From Herbaspirillum sp. (lineage in GTDB: Bacteria; Pseudomonadota; Gammaproteobacteria; Burkholderiales; Burkholderiaceae_D): a stretch of 64,000 bases of DNA. Shown here one piece after another: positions 34,086 to 42,238 of this stretch; position 1 is the first letter of the stretch; each line of letters starts with the position of its first letter. A program made the translations under genes and the position numbers. Location: the NCBI RefSeq assembly GCF_017744395.1, contig NZ_JAGIBI010000002.1, positions 496,001 to 560,000 of the forward strand, written 5' to 3'. Below the pieces are notes generated by a model. That model saw only the letters and a program-made list of their open reading frames with translations, had not been told where the DNA came from and ran no database searches.

Positions 34086-35048
34086 ATGAGCCAACTGCAA
34101 GTCAAGGTCACGGCGCGCCGTGAAGAGGCCGAAGGCATCGTCAGCCTGGAACTGGCGGCGGCCGACGGCAAGCCGCTGCCGCCGTTCTCGGCCGGTTCGC
34201 ATATCGATGTCCACCTGCCCGGCGGGCTGGTGCGCCAATACTCCTTGTGCAATCCTCCGCATGAAAGCCACCGTTACCAGATCGGCGTGCTGCGCGATCC
34301 CAATTCGCGCGGCGGGTCGGCGGCGGTGCATGAGGCCGTGCGGCCTGGCGACGTCATTTCCATCAGCGAACCGCGCAACCATTTCCCGCTGGTGCAGGCG
34401 CGGCGCACGCTGCTGCTGGCCGGCGGCATCGGCGTCACGCCCATCCTGTGCATGGCCGAACGGCTGGCTGCGGACGGCGCCGAATTCGACATGCACTATT
34501 GCGCGCGTTCCCCGGCGCGCACCGCGTTCCGCGAGCGTATCGCGCAATCGGCGTTCGCCGGCCGCGTTACTTACCACTACGATGATGGCGAGCCCGGGCA
34601 GAAGCTCGATCTGACAGGCCTGATTGCCGTCCCCGATGTCGATACGCATATCTATGTCTGCGGGCCGTCCGGCTTTATCGGGCACGTCGTCGACACCGCG
34701 AAGGCTATTGGCTGGCCTGCCGCCAACGTGCATTTCGAATACTTTGGCGCGGCGCCTTCCGCAGGCGACAGCGCTGGCGATGCGCCGTTCGACGTCAAGC
34801 TGGCCAGCAGCGGCCAGGTGTTCACTGTTCCCGTCGGCCGCACCGTGATCCAGGTGCTGGCCGAGCATGGCGTCGAGTTGCCGGTGTCCTGCGAACAGGG
34901 CGTGTGCGGCACTTGCCTCACGCGCGTGCTGGAGGGCGAGCCCGAGCATCGCGACCTCTACCTCACCGACGAGGAACGCGCCGCCAACGACCAGTTCACC
35001 CCTTGCTGTTCCCGCGCCAGGAGCGCGTTGCTTGTGCTGGATGTCTGA
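34086..35048 (+). CDS. vanB: Vanillate O-demethylase reductase subunit
   Basis: A 320-residue reductase that supplies electrons to VanA. Domains in order: flavin barrel (RQYSLC, residues near 48-53), NAD-binding domain (GGIGVTPILCM), and C-terminal 2Fe-2S ferredoxin (CEQGVCGTC plus a Cys in FTPCCSRA). It lies between vanA and a binding-protein gene in one operon. Confidence 0.94.
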   Translation: MSQLQVKVTARREEAEGIVSLELAAADGKPLPPFSAGSHIDVHLPGGLVRQYSLCNPPHESHRYQIGVLRDPNSRGGSAAVHEAVRPGDVISISEPRNHFPLVQARRTLLLAGGIGVTPILCMAERLAADGAEFDMHYCARSPARTAFRERIAQSAFAGRVTYHYDDGEPGQKLDLTGLIAVPDVDTHIYVCGPSGFIGHVVDTAKAIGWPAANVHFEYFGAAPSAGDSAGDAPFDVKLASSGQVFTVPVGRTVIQVLAEHGVELPVSCEQGVCGTCLTRVLEGEPEHRDLYLTDEERAANDQFTPCCSRARSALLVLDV

Positions 35049-35076
35049 CCCCATAAAAACCAAGAGAGGAGATGCA

Positions 35077-36261
35077 ATGAACGACACCATCAATTCGCGC
35101 CGCCGCCATCTGGTGCTGGCCGGCGCCGCCATGGCTGCCGGCGCCATGCCGTTGGCGGCCATGGCAGCCGATCCGGTCAAGGTCGGCCTGATCGTGCCGA
35201 TGTCCGGCCCGTTCGCTTCCACTGGCCGCCAGATCGAGGCCGCCGTGAAGCTGTACCAGCAGAAATACGGTGACAGCGTGGCCGGGCGCAAGGTCGAGAT
35301 CCTGCTCAAGGATGATGGCGGCGTTTCTCCCGACGTCACCAAGCGCCTGGCGCAGGAGTTGATCACGCGCGACAAGGCGCAGGTGCTGATGGGTTTCGGC
35401 CTGACGCCGCTGGCGCTATCGGCCGCGCCCATCGCCACGCAAGCCAAGGTGCCGATGATCGTCACCGCCGCCGCGACCTCCATCATCCCCCAGCGTTCGC
35501 CCTACATCGTGCGCACCGGCTTCACGCTGGCCCAGGTTACCGCGCCGCTGGCCGGCTGGGCGGCGAAGAACGGCATCAAGAGCGTGGTGACCTTCGTCAC
35601 CGACTACGGCCCGGGGCTGGATGCCGAGAAGGTGTTCGCCAAGACCTTCGGCGAAGCCGGCGGCAAGGTGCTGGAAAGCCTGCGCGTGCCGCTGCGCAAT
35701 CCCGACTACGCGCCCTTCCTGCAGCGTGTGAAGGATGCCAAGCCGGAAGCCCTGTTCGTTTTCGTGCCTTCGGGCGAAGGCGCGGCCGTGCTCAAGCAAT
35801 TTACCGAACGCGGCCTGGCGGCCGCGGGCATCCGCCTGATCTGTACCGGCGACGTGCTGGATGACGACCTGATGCCCAGCATCGGCGCCGCCTCCAAGGA
35901 CGTGGTCAGCAGCCACCACTATTCGGCCGCGCATCCGTCGCCGGCCAACAAGGAATACGTGGAAGGCATCGCCAGGATGAACAAGGGCATGCGCGCCAAT
36001 TTCCATTCGGTCGGCGCCTATGACGGCATGCACCTGCTGTATGAGGCGTTGAAGAAGACCAATGGCGACACCGACGGCGAAAAACTGCTGGCGGCGATGA
36101 AGGGCATGAGCTGGGACAGCGTGCGCGGCCCGGTCAGCATCGATGCGGCCACGCGCGACATCGTGCAGACGGTCTACATGCGCCGCGCCGAGCAGAAGGG
36201 CGGCGAGTTCTACAACATCGAGTTCGACAAGGTGGACAAGGTCAGGGATCCTGGCGTCTGA
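35077..36261 (+). CDS. Orphan ABC substrate-binding protein of the van operon
   Basis: A 394-residue Liv-type binding protein beginning DPVKVGLIVPMSGPFASTG after its leader. The leader carries NSRRRHLVLAG, a twin-arginine-like motif, so export could be by Tat rather than Sec; cleavage is near AMA at residue 30. The pocket region VTDYGPGLDAEKVF and the VRGPVSIDAATRDIVQTVYMR tail match the paralogues at 17376 and 29803. It follows vanB by 28 bp, suggesting it captures vanillate or a related methoxylated acid. Confidence 0.9.
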   Translation: MNDTINSRRRHLVLAGAAMAAGAMPLAAMAADPVKVGLIVPMSGPFASTGRQIEAAVKLYQQKYGDSVAGRKVEILLKDDGGVSPDVTKRLAQELITRDKAQVLMGFGLTPLALSAAPIATQAKVPMIVTAAATSIIPQRSPYIVRTGFTLAQVTAPLAGWAAKNGIKSVVTFVTDYGPGLDAEKVFAKTFGEAGGKVLESLRVPLRNPDYAPFLQRVKDAKPEALFVFVPSGEGAAVLKQFTERGLAAAGIRLICTGDVLDDDLMPSIGAASKDVVSSHHYSAAHPSPANKEYVEGIARMNKGMRANFHSVGAYDGMHLLYEALKKTNGDTDGEKLLAAMKGMSWDSVRGPVSIDAATRDIVQTVYMRRAEQKGGEFYNIEFDKVDKVRDPGV

Positions 36262-36281
36262 AGCCGGCAAGCGCGGCCTTC

Positions 36282-36318
36282 AAAAAAAATCCCGGCCTCG
36301 CAGCCGGGATTTTTTTTA
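36282..36318. terminator. Bidirectional terminator
   Basis: Stem ATCCCGGC (36289-36296) / GCCGGGAT (36303-36310), with eight As on one side and a T-run on the other, between convergent van and pca operons. Confidence 0.9.
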
Positions 36319-36339
36319 TGCAGGATAGCGCCGGGCGTT

Positions 36340-37602
36340 TCAGATCTGCGCCAGGAAACGCGTGACCAGTTCGGCAAACGCCTGCGGCTGTTCCACCGCG
36401 CTGATGTGCGAAGCGCCGTTGATGACTTCCAGCTGCGCTCCCTCAATGCCATTGGCCAGCGTTTCCGCCATCGCAATGGGTGTGCCCTGGTCCAATTCGC
36501 CGGCGATCACCAGCGTGCGTGCCTTGATCTGGCCCAGGCGCGCCGTGGTGTCGACGGTGCCCACGGCATTGCAGCAGCCGATGTAGCCCAGCGCATCGGT
36601 GCTGGTCAGGCGTTCGCGGAAGCGCGCCACCGTGGCGGCATGTCCGGCGCGGAAGGCGTCATGGAAGTAGCGGCCCATGACGGCATCGGCGATCGCTTCG
36701 ATGCCCTGTTCGCGCACCGTGGCGATGCGCTGCTGCCAGGCTTCGCGCGCGGCGTCGGGATAGGCGGAGGTGGTGTTTGCCAGCACCAGCGCACGCACCA
36801 GGCCGGGATGGCGCAATGCCAGTTCCTGACCCACCATGCCACCCATCGACAAGCCTACCCACACCACCGGGCCGGTATCGAGTTCGCGCAGCATGCGCGC
36901 GGCGTCGTCGGCCAGGTCGGCCATTGAGTACAAGCCATCCGCCTTTTCCGAGCTGCCATGGCCGCGGTGGTCGTAGGCGATTACGCGGCAGTCGGCGGCC
37001 AGCTGGTTGGCCAGCCCGTCCCACATCATCAGGTCGGCGCCGATGGCGTGCGAAAGCACGACGGTGTGGCGCGGAGCACGGCCGTTGCGCGGCTCGCGCA
37101 CGCTGTAGTGCAGCGCAGGGGAAGACGCGGTGCGGCCTTCCTTGCCGATGCCGGGATGGCTGCTGTCGGCCGGGCGCTGCGGCTCGACCTGGTAGCCGAT
37201 GTCGGCGCTGATTTCGCGCAGGATTTTCTGCGCGTGGGTGAATGCCGTATTGGCCGCCGGCACGCCGGCATAGATGGCGGACTGGATCAGGACTTCCTTC
37301 ATCTCGTCAGGAGTCAGGCCGGTGCCCTCCTTGCTGGTCAGGCCGGCGCGCACGTGCAGCTCGAACTCTTCCCAGCGGCCCAGCGCGATGGTGATGGCCA
37401 GCACGATGATGCGGCGGGTCTTGTGGTCCAGGCCGGGGCGGCCCCAAATCTCGTTCCAGGCGAAGCGGGTGATCAGGTTCTGGAAATCGGCGTTGAAATT
37501 GGTGGCGTTGGCGACCGAACGGTCGACCCATTGGTCGCCCAGCACGCTGCGCCGGTTGCGCATGCCGCGTTCGAAATCATGGTCGAGGGGATCGTAGCTC
37601 AT
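36340..37602 (-). CDS. pcaCD: Fused 4-carboxymuconolactone decarboxylase / 3-oxoadipate enol-lactonase
   Basis: A 420-residue chain joining two steps of the protocatechuate branch. Residues 1-142 are PcaC (AhpD-like; HKTRRIIVLAI, GRWEEFELHVR, SAIYAGVPAAN with conserved family segments). A linker of about 20 residues follows. Residues 163-420 are PcaD, an alpha/beta hydrolase with DHRGHG (211-216), nucleophile Ser252 in GLSMGGM, and the C-terminal His in GASHIS. Known PcaL fusions in actinobacteria have, to my knowledge, the lactonase first; here the order is reversed. The ATG at 37602 overlaps the pcaB stop by 4 bp. Confidence 0.92.
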   Translation of the reverse strand: MSYDPLDHDFERGMRNRRSVLGDQWVDRSVANATNFNADFQNLITRFAWNEIWGRPGLDHKTRRIIVLAITIALGRWEEFELHVRAGLTSKEGTGLTPDEMKEVLIQSAIYAGVPAANTAFTHAQKILREISADIGYQVEPQRPADSSHPGIGKEGRTASSPALHYSVREPRNGRAPRHTVVLSHAIGADLMMWDGLANQLAADCRVIAYDHRGHGSSEKADGLYSMADLADDAARMLRELDTGPVVWVGLSMGGMVGQELALRHPGLVRALVLANTTSAYPDAAREAWQQRIATVREQGIEAIADAVMGRYFHDAFRAGHAATVARFRERLTSTDALGYIGCCNAVGTVDTTARLGQIKARTLVIAGELDQGTPIAMAETLANGIEGAQLEVINGASHISAVEQPQAFAELVTRFLAQI

Positions 37603-38993
37603 GCTTGCCTCTTGGTCGTTGTCGGGATGGATTTGAATTGGGTCTGTAATTGCTGCAGTTGATGTTCGGCCAGCCGGCGCGCCGGCCGGGTGGCCAGCAC
37701 GGGATCGAACAGGGTGCGCAGCGCCGCGATGTCGATTTGCTTGCGCAGGCCGCCGTCGGCTTCCACCGCGGCGACCAGCACCTCGGCCAGATGCTTGCCT
37801 TGTTCGACTGTCTGGCGCGTCAGCTTCTCCAGCAGCGCATGCGCGGCGGGGCGGCCGATGGCGCCGGCCAGGTGGATCGAGGCCGATTCCGCGAACACCA
37901 GCCCTTGCAGCGCGTCGATGTTGCGCAGCATGCGGACTTCGTCCACTACCAGCCCGGCGAACGCTTCGTTGAGCGCGCGCAGGGCGCCGTGCACGCCCAG
38001 GAACAGCGTCGGCCATTCGGCCAGCTCGGCTTGCCAGTTGCCCAGGCCGCGTTCGTGCTGCTGCGCCATCGCGCCCAGCAGCGCCGCCGCCTGGTGCGGC
38101 GCGCGCGCGGCCGCGGCCAGGGTGATCATGGAAGACACCGGATTGCGCTTGTGCGGCATGGCCGAGGAACCGCCGCGGCCGTTGCCCGATGGTTCGGCCA
38201 GTTCGGCGATCTCGCCTTGCGCCATCAGCGACAGGTCGGTGGCGATCTTGCCCAGGCTGCCGGCCAACACCGCCATTTCGGTGCCGAGCCGCACCCACTC
38301 GTCGCGTTGCGTATGCCAGGCGGCGTCAGGGGCTTTCAGGCCGAGCGTATCGGCCATGCGGCGGGCGACCGCCGGGCCGCGTTCGCCCAGCACCGACAGC
38401 GTGCCGACCGCGCCGCCCAGCTGCAATTGCAGTGCGCGTTGGCCGAGTTCATGCAATTGCGCGCGCGAGCGCACCAGCGGCGCGGCCCAGCCGGCCAGCT
38501 TGAAGCCGAAGCTGGTGACCTGGGCCGGTTGCATCAGGGTGCGCGCCAGCACCGGTGTATCGAGATGGCGTTGCGCCAGGTCCAGCAGTTGCTGCGCCAG
38601 CGCGGCCAGTTCGGTGTCGACCAGTTTCATCGCCTCGCGCGTGGCCAGCACCATGGCGGTGTCGAGCACGTCCTGGCTGGTGCTGCCCCAATGCACGTGG
38701 GTCGCGGCTTCCTGGCTGTACAGAGCGACCGTGCGGGTCAGTTCCTTGACCAGCGGAATGGCCAGCGCGCCGGCGCGGCGCCCGGCCACGATCAGGGCCG
38801 GGATGTCATACAGCTGCGCCTTGCAGACGCTGGCGATGGCGCGCGCGGCGGCCTCGGGAATCACGCCCTCGGCGGCCTCGGCCTCGGCCAGCGCTTCTTC
38901 GAAGCGGAACATGGCTTGCACGATGGTCTCGTCGTCGAAGACCTTGATCATCTCCGAGGTGGTGAGGAAGCTGTCGAATATCGAAACGCTCAT
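37599..38993 (-). CDS. pcaB: 3-carboxy-cis,cis-muconate cycloisomerase
   Basis: Fumarase/aspartase-superfamily enzyme that lactonises carboxymuconate. The 464-residue protein shows HVHWGSTSQD (substrate histidine region, 99-108) and the superfamily signature GGSSAMPHKRNP at 274-285. The ATG at 38993 is chosen because the family starts near this point; a longer frame reaches back into pcaG territory. It is 79 bp after pcaG and overlaps pcaCD. Confidence 0.94.
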   Translation of the reverse strand: MSVSIFDSFLTTSEMIKVFDDETIVQAMFRFEEALAEAEAAEGVIPEAAARAIASVCKAQLYDIPALIVAGRRAGALAIPLVKELTRTVALYSQEAATHVHWGSTSQDVLDTAMVLATREAMKLVDTELAALAQQLLDLAQRHLDTPVLARTLMQPAQVTSFGFKLAGWAAPLVRSRAQLHELGQRALQLQLGGAVGTLSVLGERGPAVARRMADTLGLKAPDAAWHTQRDEWVRLGTEMAVLAGSLGKIATDLSLMAQGEIAELAEPSGNGRGGSSAMPHKRNPVSSMITLAAAARAPHQAAALLGAMAQQHERGLGNWQAELAEWPTLFLGVHGALRALNEAFAGLVVDEVRMLRNIDALQGLVFAESASIHLAGAIGRPAAHALLEKLTRQTVEQGKHLAEVLVAAVEADGGLRKQIDIAALRTLFDPVLATRPARRLAEHQLQQLQTQFKSIPTTTKRQA

Positions 38994-39072
38994 GGAAACT
39001 CCACAGGGTGAAACGCTGAAGGGATCCGGCAGGCGCAAACCTGCGGATCCCGCGATGGCTGTGTTGCAGCGA

Positions 39073-39591
39073 TCAGGTGTAGTCGAAGAATACCGTTTCG
39101 CGTTCGCCTTGCATGTGGATGTTCCACAGGTAGCTGCCATCGGCCTGCTTGCGCGCGATCAGCGTGCCGCGGCGCTCGGCCGGCACCTGTTCCAGCAGGG
39201 CCGACTGCGCCAGCGCCGGGTCGTCTTCCAGGAACACCGCGGTGAACTGGTGCTTGACCAGGCCGCGCGCGAATACCGTCACGTAAGCCACCGGTTGGCC
39301 GGCCGGCGCCTGCGGCTGAGAGATCGAGAAAGTGAAAGCGCCGTTCTCGTCGGTCGGCACGCGGCGATAGCCGGGGATGGCGTGCGCGGATTCGGCCGCG
39401 GCGCTGCCGGGCAGCCAGGCCTCGGCCCAGGCGTCGTTGATGGGGATGCCGTCGCCGTCGATGATGGCGCCGTGCACGCGTACCTGCGGCGCCGCGCTGT
39501 CGACGCCGGCGGTGAGTTTCACGGCCCAGGCCCAGGCTTCATGCGGGAACGGACCGATGGTTTGCGAAGTGGTGATGTCGAGCTTGCTCAT
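39073..39591 (-). CDS. pcaG: Protocatechuate 3,4-dioxygenase alpha subunit
   Basis: Non-catalytic alpha subunit of the intradiol ring-cleaving dioxygenase. The 172-residue protein contains the family opening TTSQTIGPFPHEA, VRVHGAIIDGDGIPINDAWAE, and YVTVFARGLVKHQFTAVF. It is shorter than the usual 190-210 residues but ends cleanly and keeps the core. No iron ligands are expected in this subunit. It lies 25 bp after pcaH. Confidence 0.92.
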   Translation of the reverse strand: MSKLDITTSQTIGPFPHEAWAWAVKLTAGVDSAAPQVRVHGAIIDGDGIPINDAWAEAWLPGSAAAESAHAIPGYRRVPTDENGAFTFSISQPQAPAGQPVAYVTVFARGLVKHQFTAVFLEDDPALAQSALLEQVPAERRGTLIARKQADGSYLWNIHMQGERETVFFDYT

Positions 39592-39616
39592 GCTGTATCC
39601 CTTGTTACCTGGTTGT

Positions 39617-40309
39617 TCAGAGGCCCATCGGCGTGGCGTTGCGGCCGCGCAGGACGATGTCGAATTCGTAGCCGAGCATCTTGTCGTCCACCGTTTCTTC
39701 CAGCGAGAAGCGCGAGATCAGGCGCTGGCGGGCCGCCACGTCGCTGATGCTCTGGAAGATCGGGTCGTAGTCGAACAGCGGGTCGCTGGGGAAGTACATC
39801 TGCGTGACCAGGCGCTGCGCGTAGACGTTGCCGAACAGCGAGAAGTGGATGTGCGCCGGGCGCCATGCCTTGTGGTGGTTGCCCCAGGGGTACGGGCCGG
39901 GCTTGATGGTGACGAAGCGGTAGCGGCCGTCGCCGTCGGTGAGCATCTTGCCGAAGCCGGTGAAGTTGGGATCCAGCGGCGCGTCGTGCTGGTCCTTTTT
40001 GTGCCAGTAGCGGCCGGCGGCGTTGCATTGCCAGACTTCCAGCAGCGAGTCGCGCACCGGCTTGCCGTCCTCGTCGAGCACGCGGCCGGTGACGACGATC
40101 TTTTCGCCCAGCGGTTCGCCCGCGCCTTGCTTGGTCAGGTCCATGTCGTGCGGCAGGATCAGCTTGGGCGAGGCGAACAGGTTGGTGCCGGTGGCCGCGG
40201 CGTCGCGCACGCGCAGCGGGGCTTGCGTCGGGCCGCGCTTGACGGTGGATTTGTAGGGGGGATAGATCAGGTCCGGATAGACGCCGGGTGCGATGGCATC
40301 GAATTGCAT
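39617..40309 (-). CDS. pcaH: Protocatechuate 3,4-dioxygenase beta subunit
   Basis: Iron-bearing subunit that cleaves protocatechuate to 3-carboxymuconate. In the 230-residue protein the Fe(III) ligands are Tyr101 (AAGRYWH), Tyr140 (GPYPWGN), His153 and His155 (PAHIHFS), with spacing identical to Pseudomonas PcaH, and Arg150 next to them. The ATG at 40309 follows a GAGGAGA site; a longer frame crosses the operator. It is the first gene of pcaHGB-pcaCD. Confidence 0.96.
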   Translation of the reverse strand: MQFDAIAPGVYPDLIYPPYKSTVKRGPTQAPLRVRDAAATGTNLFASPKLILPHDMDLTKQGAGEPLGEKIVVTGRVLDEDGKPVRDSLLEVWQCNAAGRYWHKKDQHDAPLDPNFTGFGKMLTDGDGRYRFVTIKPGPYPWGNHHKAWRPAHIHFSLFGNVYAQRLVTQMYFPSDPLFDYDPIFQSISDVAARQRLISRFSLEETVDDKMLGYEFDIVLRGRNATPMGL

Positions 40310-40445
40310 GAGGTCTCCTCTCTTAGCTGGTTTGACGGTTCGGCGGATGGCGCAGCAGCGCTTGTGCGATCTGCGCGCCGTCTTTCGGGGTGAGCTGATC
40401 TTAGGCAAGCGAAACCGGGCTAACAAGGGCGGAGCAGTGCACAAT

Positions 40446-40480
40446 ATTCGGTATTCGCCCGTATTGTGCGAGAATCGCAC
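40446..40480. promoter_or_regulatory. Candidate PcaR-type two-box operator D (pcaH/iclR)
   Basis: Boxes ATTCGGTATTCGCCC (40446-40460) and GTGCGAGAATCGCAC (40466-40480) start 20 bp apart; the second is a perfect GTGCGA-GAA-TCGCAC dyad. It lies between pcaH and the divergent IclR gene. Confidence 0.6.
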
Positions 40481-40503
40481 AAATCCTTGTTTTTCTGTGT
40501 GCC

Positions 40504-41292
40504 ATGCATTCAATCGATGAAGATGCCGAAGCCGGCGAGCCGCTCAAACGCGACCTGGTGGCGGGGCTGGAGAAGGGACTGCAGGTGATCGAGGCGTTCG
40601 ACCAGGAGCGTTCGCGCCTGACCATCGCCGAAGTCGCGCAATTGACGGGGCTCACGCGCGCCGCGGCGCGCCGTTACCTGATCACGCTGACCCACCTGGG
40701 GTATATGCGGCATGACAACAAGACCTTTTCGCTCACGCCGACGGTATTGCGGCTGGGCCAGTCCTACCTGCATTCGGCGCGCCTGCCGCGCATCGTGCAG
40801 CCGTTGCTGTACCGGCTGGCCTATTCGCTGGGCGAGGCCGCCTCCTGCGGCGTACTCGACCATGACCAACTGGTCTGCGTAGCCGCGGTCAGCGCCGGGC
40901 AACTGGTATCGACCACGCTGCAGCCGGGCACCCGCGTGCCGGCCTACTGCACCGCCAATGGACGCATGCTGCTGGCCAGCCTGCCGCATGCGGAGATGCT
41001 GGATATCCTGTCCCGCACGCAAGCCGAAGCCATTACGACCCACACCATCACCGACCGCGACCGGCTGGCGCTGGAAATCGCCCGCGCGCGCGAGCAGGGC
41101 TATGCGCTGGTGGACCAGGAGCTGGAGCTGGGCTTGCGCACCATGTCGGTGCCGGTGCGCAATTTCCGCGGCGAGGTGGTGGCGGCGATGAACATCAGCG
41201 TGCATGCCGCCCGCATGAAGCTGGAAGACATGGTCGAACGCTGCCTGCCGGCGATGCTGAAGATCCAGGTCGAGCTTGGGGCGTTGTTATAA
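40504..41292 (+). CDS. IclR-family regulator (PcaR/PcaU/PobR type)
   Basis: A 262-residue IclR protein with HTH near 40-65 (LTIAEVAQLTGLTRAAARRYL), the THLGYMRHDNKTFSLTP wing, and an effector domain containing GTRVPAYCTANGRMLLASLP. The three-Arg RAAARR helix is typical of the aromatic-pathway (pca/pob) subgroup. It is divergent from pcaHGB-pcaCD and probably regulates it; effector unknown (protocatechuate or beta-ketoadipate are family precedents). Confidence 0.88.
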   Translation: MHSIDEDAEAGEPLKRDLVAGLEKGLQVIEAFDQERSRLTIAEVAQLTGLTRAAARRYLITLTHLGYMRHDNKTFSLTPTVLRLGQSYLHSARLPRIVQPLLYRLAYSLGEAASCGVLDHDQLVCVAAVSAGQLVSTTLQPGTRVPAYCTANGRMLLASLPHAEMLDILSRTQAEAITTHTITDRDRLALEIARAREQGYALVDQELELGLRTMSVPVRNFRGEVVAAMNISVHAARMKLEDMVERCLPAMLKIQVELGALL

Positions 41293-41300
41293 GTACCTGT

Positions 41301-41327
41301 TAAAAACCTGGAGCCCGGGCGGGCTCC
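41301..41327 (-). terminator. Terminator of the minus-strand IclR gene
   Basis: Read on the minus strand, the stem GGAGCCC/GGGCTCC (41321-41327 with 41310-41316) is followed by AGG and five Ts. Confidence 0.6.
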
Positions 41328-41330
41328 TGG

Positions 41331-42098
41331 TCAGAGATAGGAAATCAGCGTATTGGCGATTTCCTGGAACACCGGCAGCACTCTCGCCACGGCCGCTTCC
41401 TTTTTCTCGTTGAGCATGGGCAGGCTGACGCTCATGGCCGCCACCACCTTGCCGCTGCGATTCTTCAAGGGCACGGCGATGCCCCGCACCCCTACTTGCA
41501 ATTGCTGTTCGAGCACGGCGTAGCCGGCGGCCCTGGCTTTTTCGATCTCGGCATGGATCAGGCCGGCATCGAGCAGGGTATGGGGCGTGAAGCTGTTGAA
41601 TTCCAGGCTGCCGAGGCGCGCCTGGATCTCCTCTTCTGGCAGCGCCGCCAGCATGGCGATGCCGGGCGACACCAGATGCGCCGGCACCCGGGCGCCCAAG
41701 ACGAATCCGGTGGTCATCAGCCGCGTGACGCCGTTCTTGGCGATGAATACCAGATCGTGGTTGTCGAGCACGCTGACATAGACAGACTCGTTGATGGCCG
41801 CCGAGGCGCGCTGCAGGAAGGGCAGCAGCAGGCGCGGCAGCGCGGCGGAGTCGAAATACGACCAGCCCACTTTCAAGACGCGCGGCGTCAGGCCGTAGTG
41901 CCGGCCATCGCTGTACAGGTAGCCCAGGTGTTCGAGAGTCAGCAGGTAGCGCCGCGCCGCCGATAAGGTCAGGCCGCTGCGTTCGGCGGCCTGGGTGGCC
42001 GTCATGCGGGGATGCTGGTTGTCGAAGCTTTCGAGAATGGCGAGCCCGCGTTCCAGGCCGGCGATCCAGTCGCGTTTCTTCAGTTCGCTCTTCGTCAT
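41331..42098 (-). CDS. IclR-family regulator beside the shikimate transporter
   Basis: A 255-residue IclR protein: HTH near 35-60 (MTATQAAERSGLTLSAARRYLL) and an effector domain with GARVPAHLVSPGIAMLAALP and GVRGIAVPLKNRSG. The catalogue start would be a TTG four codons upstream; the ATG at 42098 is preferred, though neither has a strong ribosome site. It is divergent from the shikimate transporter gene, so it likely controls shikimate/quinate use. It shares the aromatic-subgroup style of the other two IclR proteins in the window. Confidence 0.87.
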   Translation of the reverse strand: MTKSELKKRDWIAGLERGLAILESFDNQHPRMTATQAAERSGLTLSAARRYLLTLEHLGYLYSDGRHYGLTPRVLKVGWSYFDSAALPRLLLPFLQRASAAINESVYVSVLDNHDLVFIAKNGVTRLMTTGFVLGARVPAHLVSPGIAMLAALPEEEIQARLGSLEFNSFTPHTLLDAGLIHAEIEKARAAGYAVLEQQLQVGVRGIAVPLKNRSGKVVAAMSVSLPMLNEKKEAAVARVLPVFQEIANTLISYL

Positions 42099-42115
42099 GG
42101 TGGAGTGCAAAAATA

Positions 42116-42150
42116 GTGCGTTAGTCGCTCGTTTGATGCGTTTATCGCAC
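42116..42150. promoter_or_regulatory. Candidate IclR two-box operator E (shikimate transporter)
   Basis: Boxes GTGCGTTAGTCGCTC (42116-42130) and ATGCGTTTATCGCAC (42136-42150) start 20 bp apart between the divergent IclR and shiA-like genes. Confidence 0.55.
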
Positions 42151-42238
42151 GTATTTTATGATTCGTCTATGGCTTTCCGTCCACGCGCTCCCTAAAATCT
42201 GCTCCACATAACGCATAAATAATCTCACCGGAGACATC

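Noticed and set aside
36340-38298. A 652-codon version of the PcaC-PcaD fusion starting inside pcaB
   Set aside because: The added N-terminus is an off-frame reading of pcaB; the PcaC family start at 37602 with a 4-bp overlap is clear.
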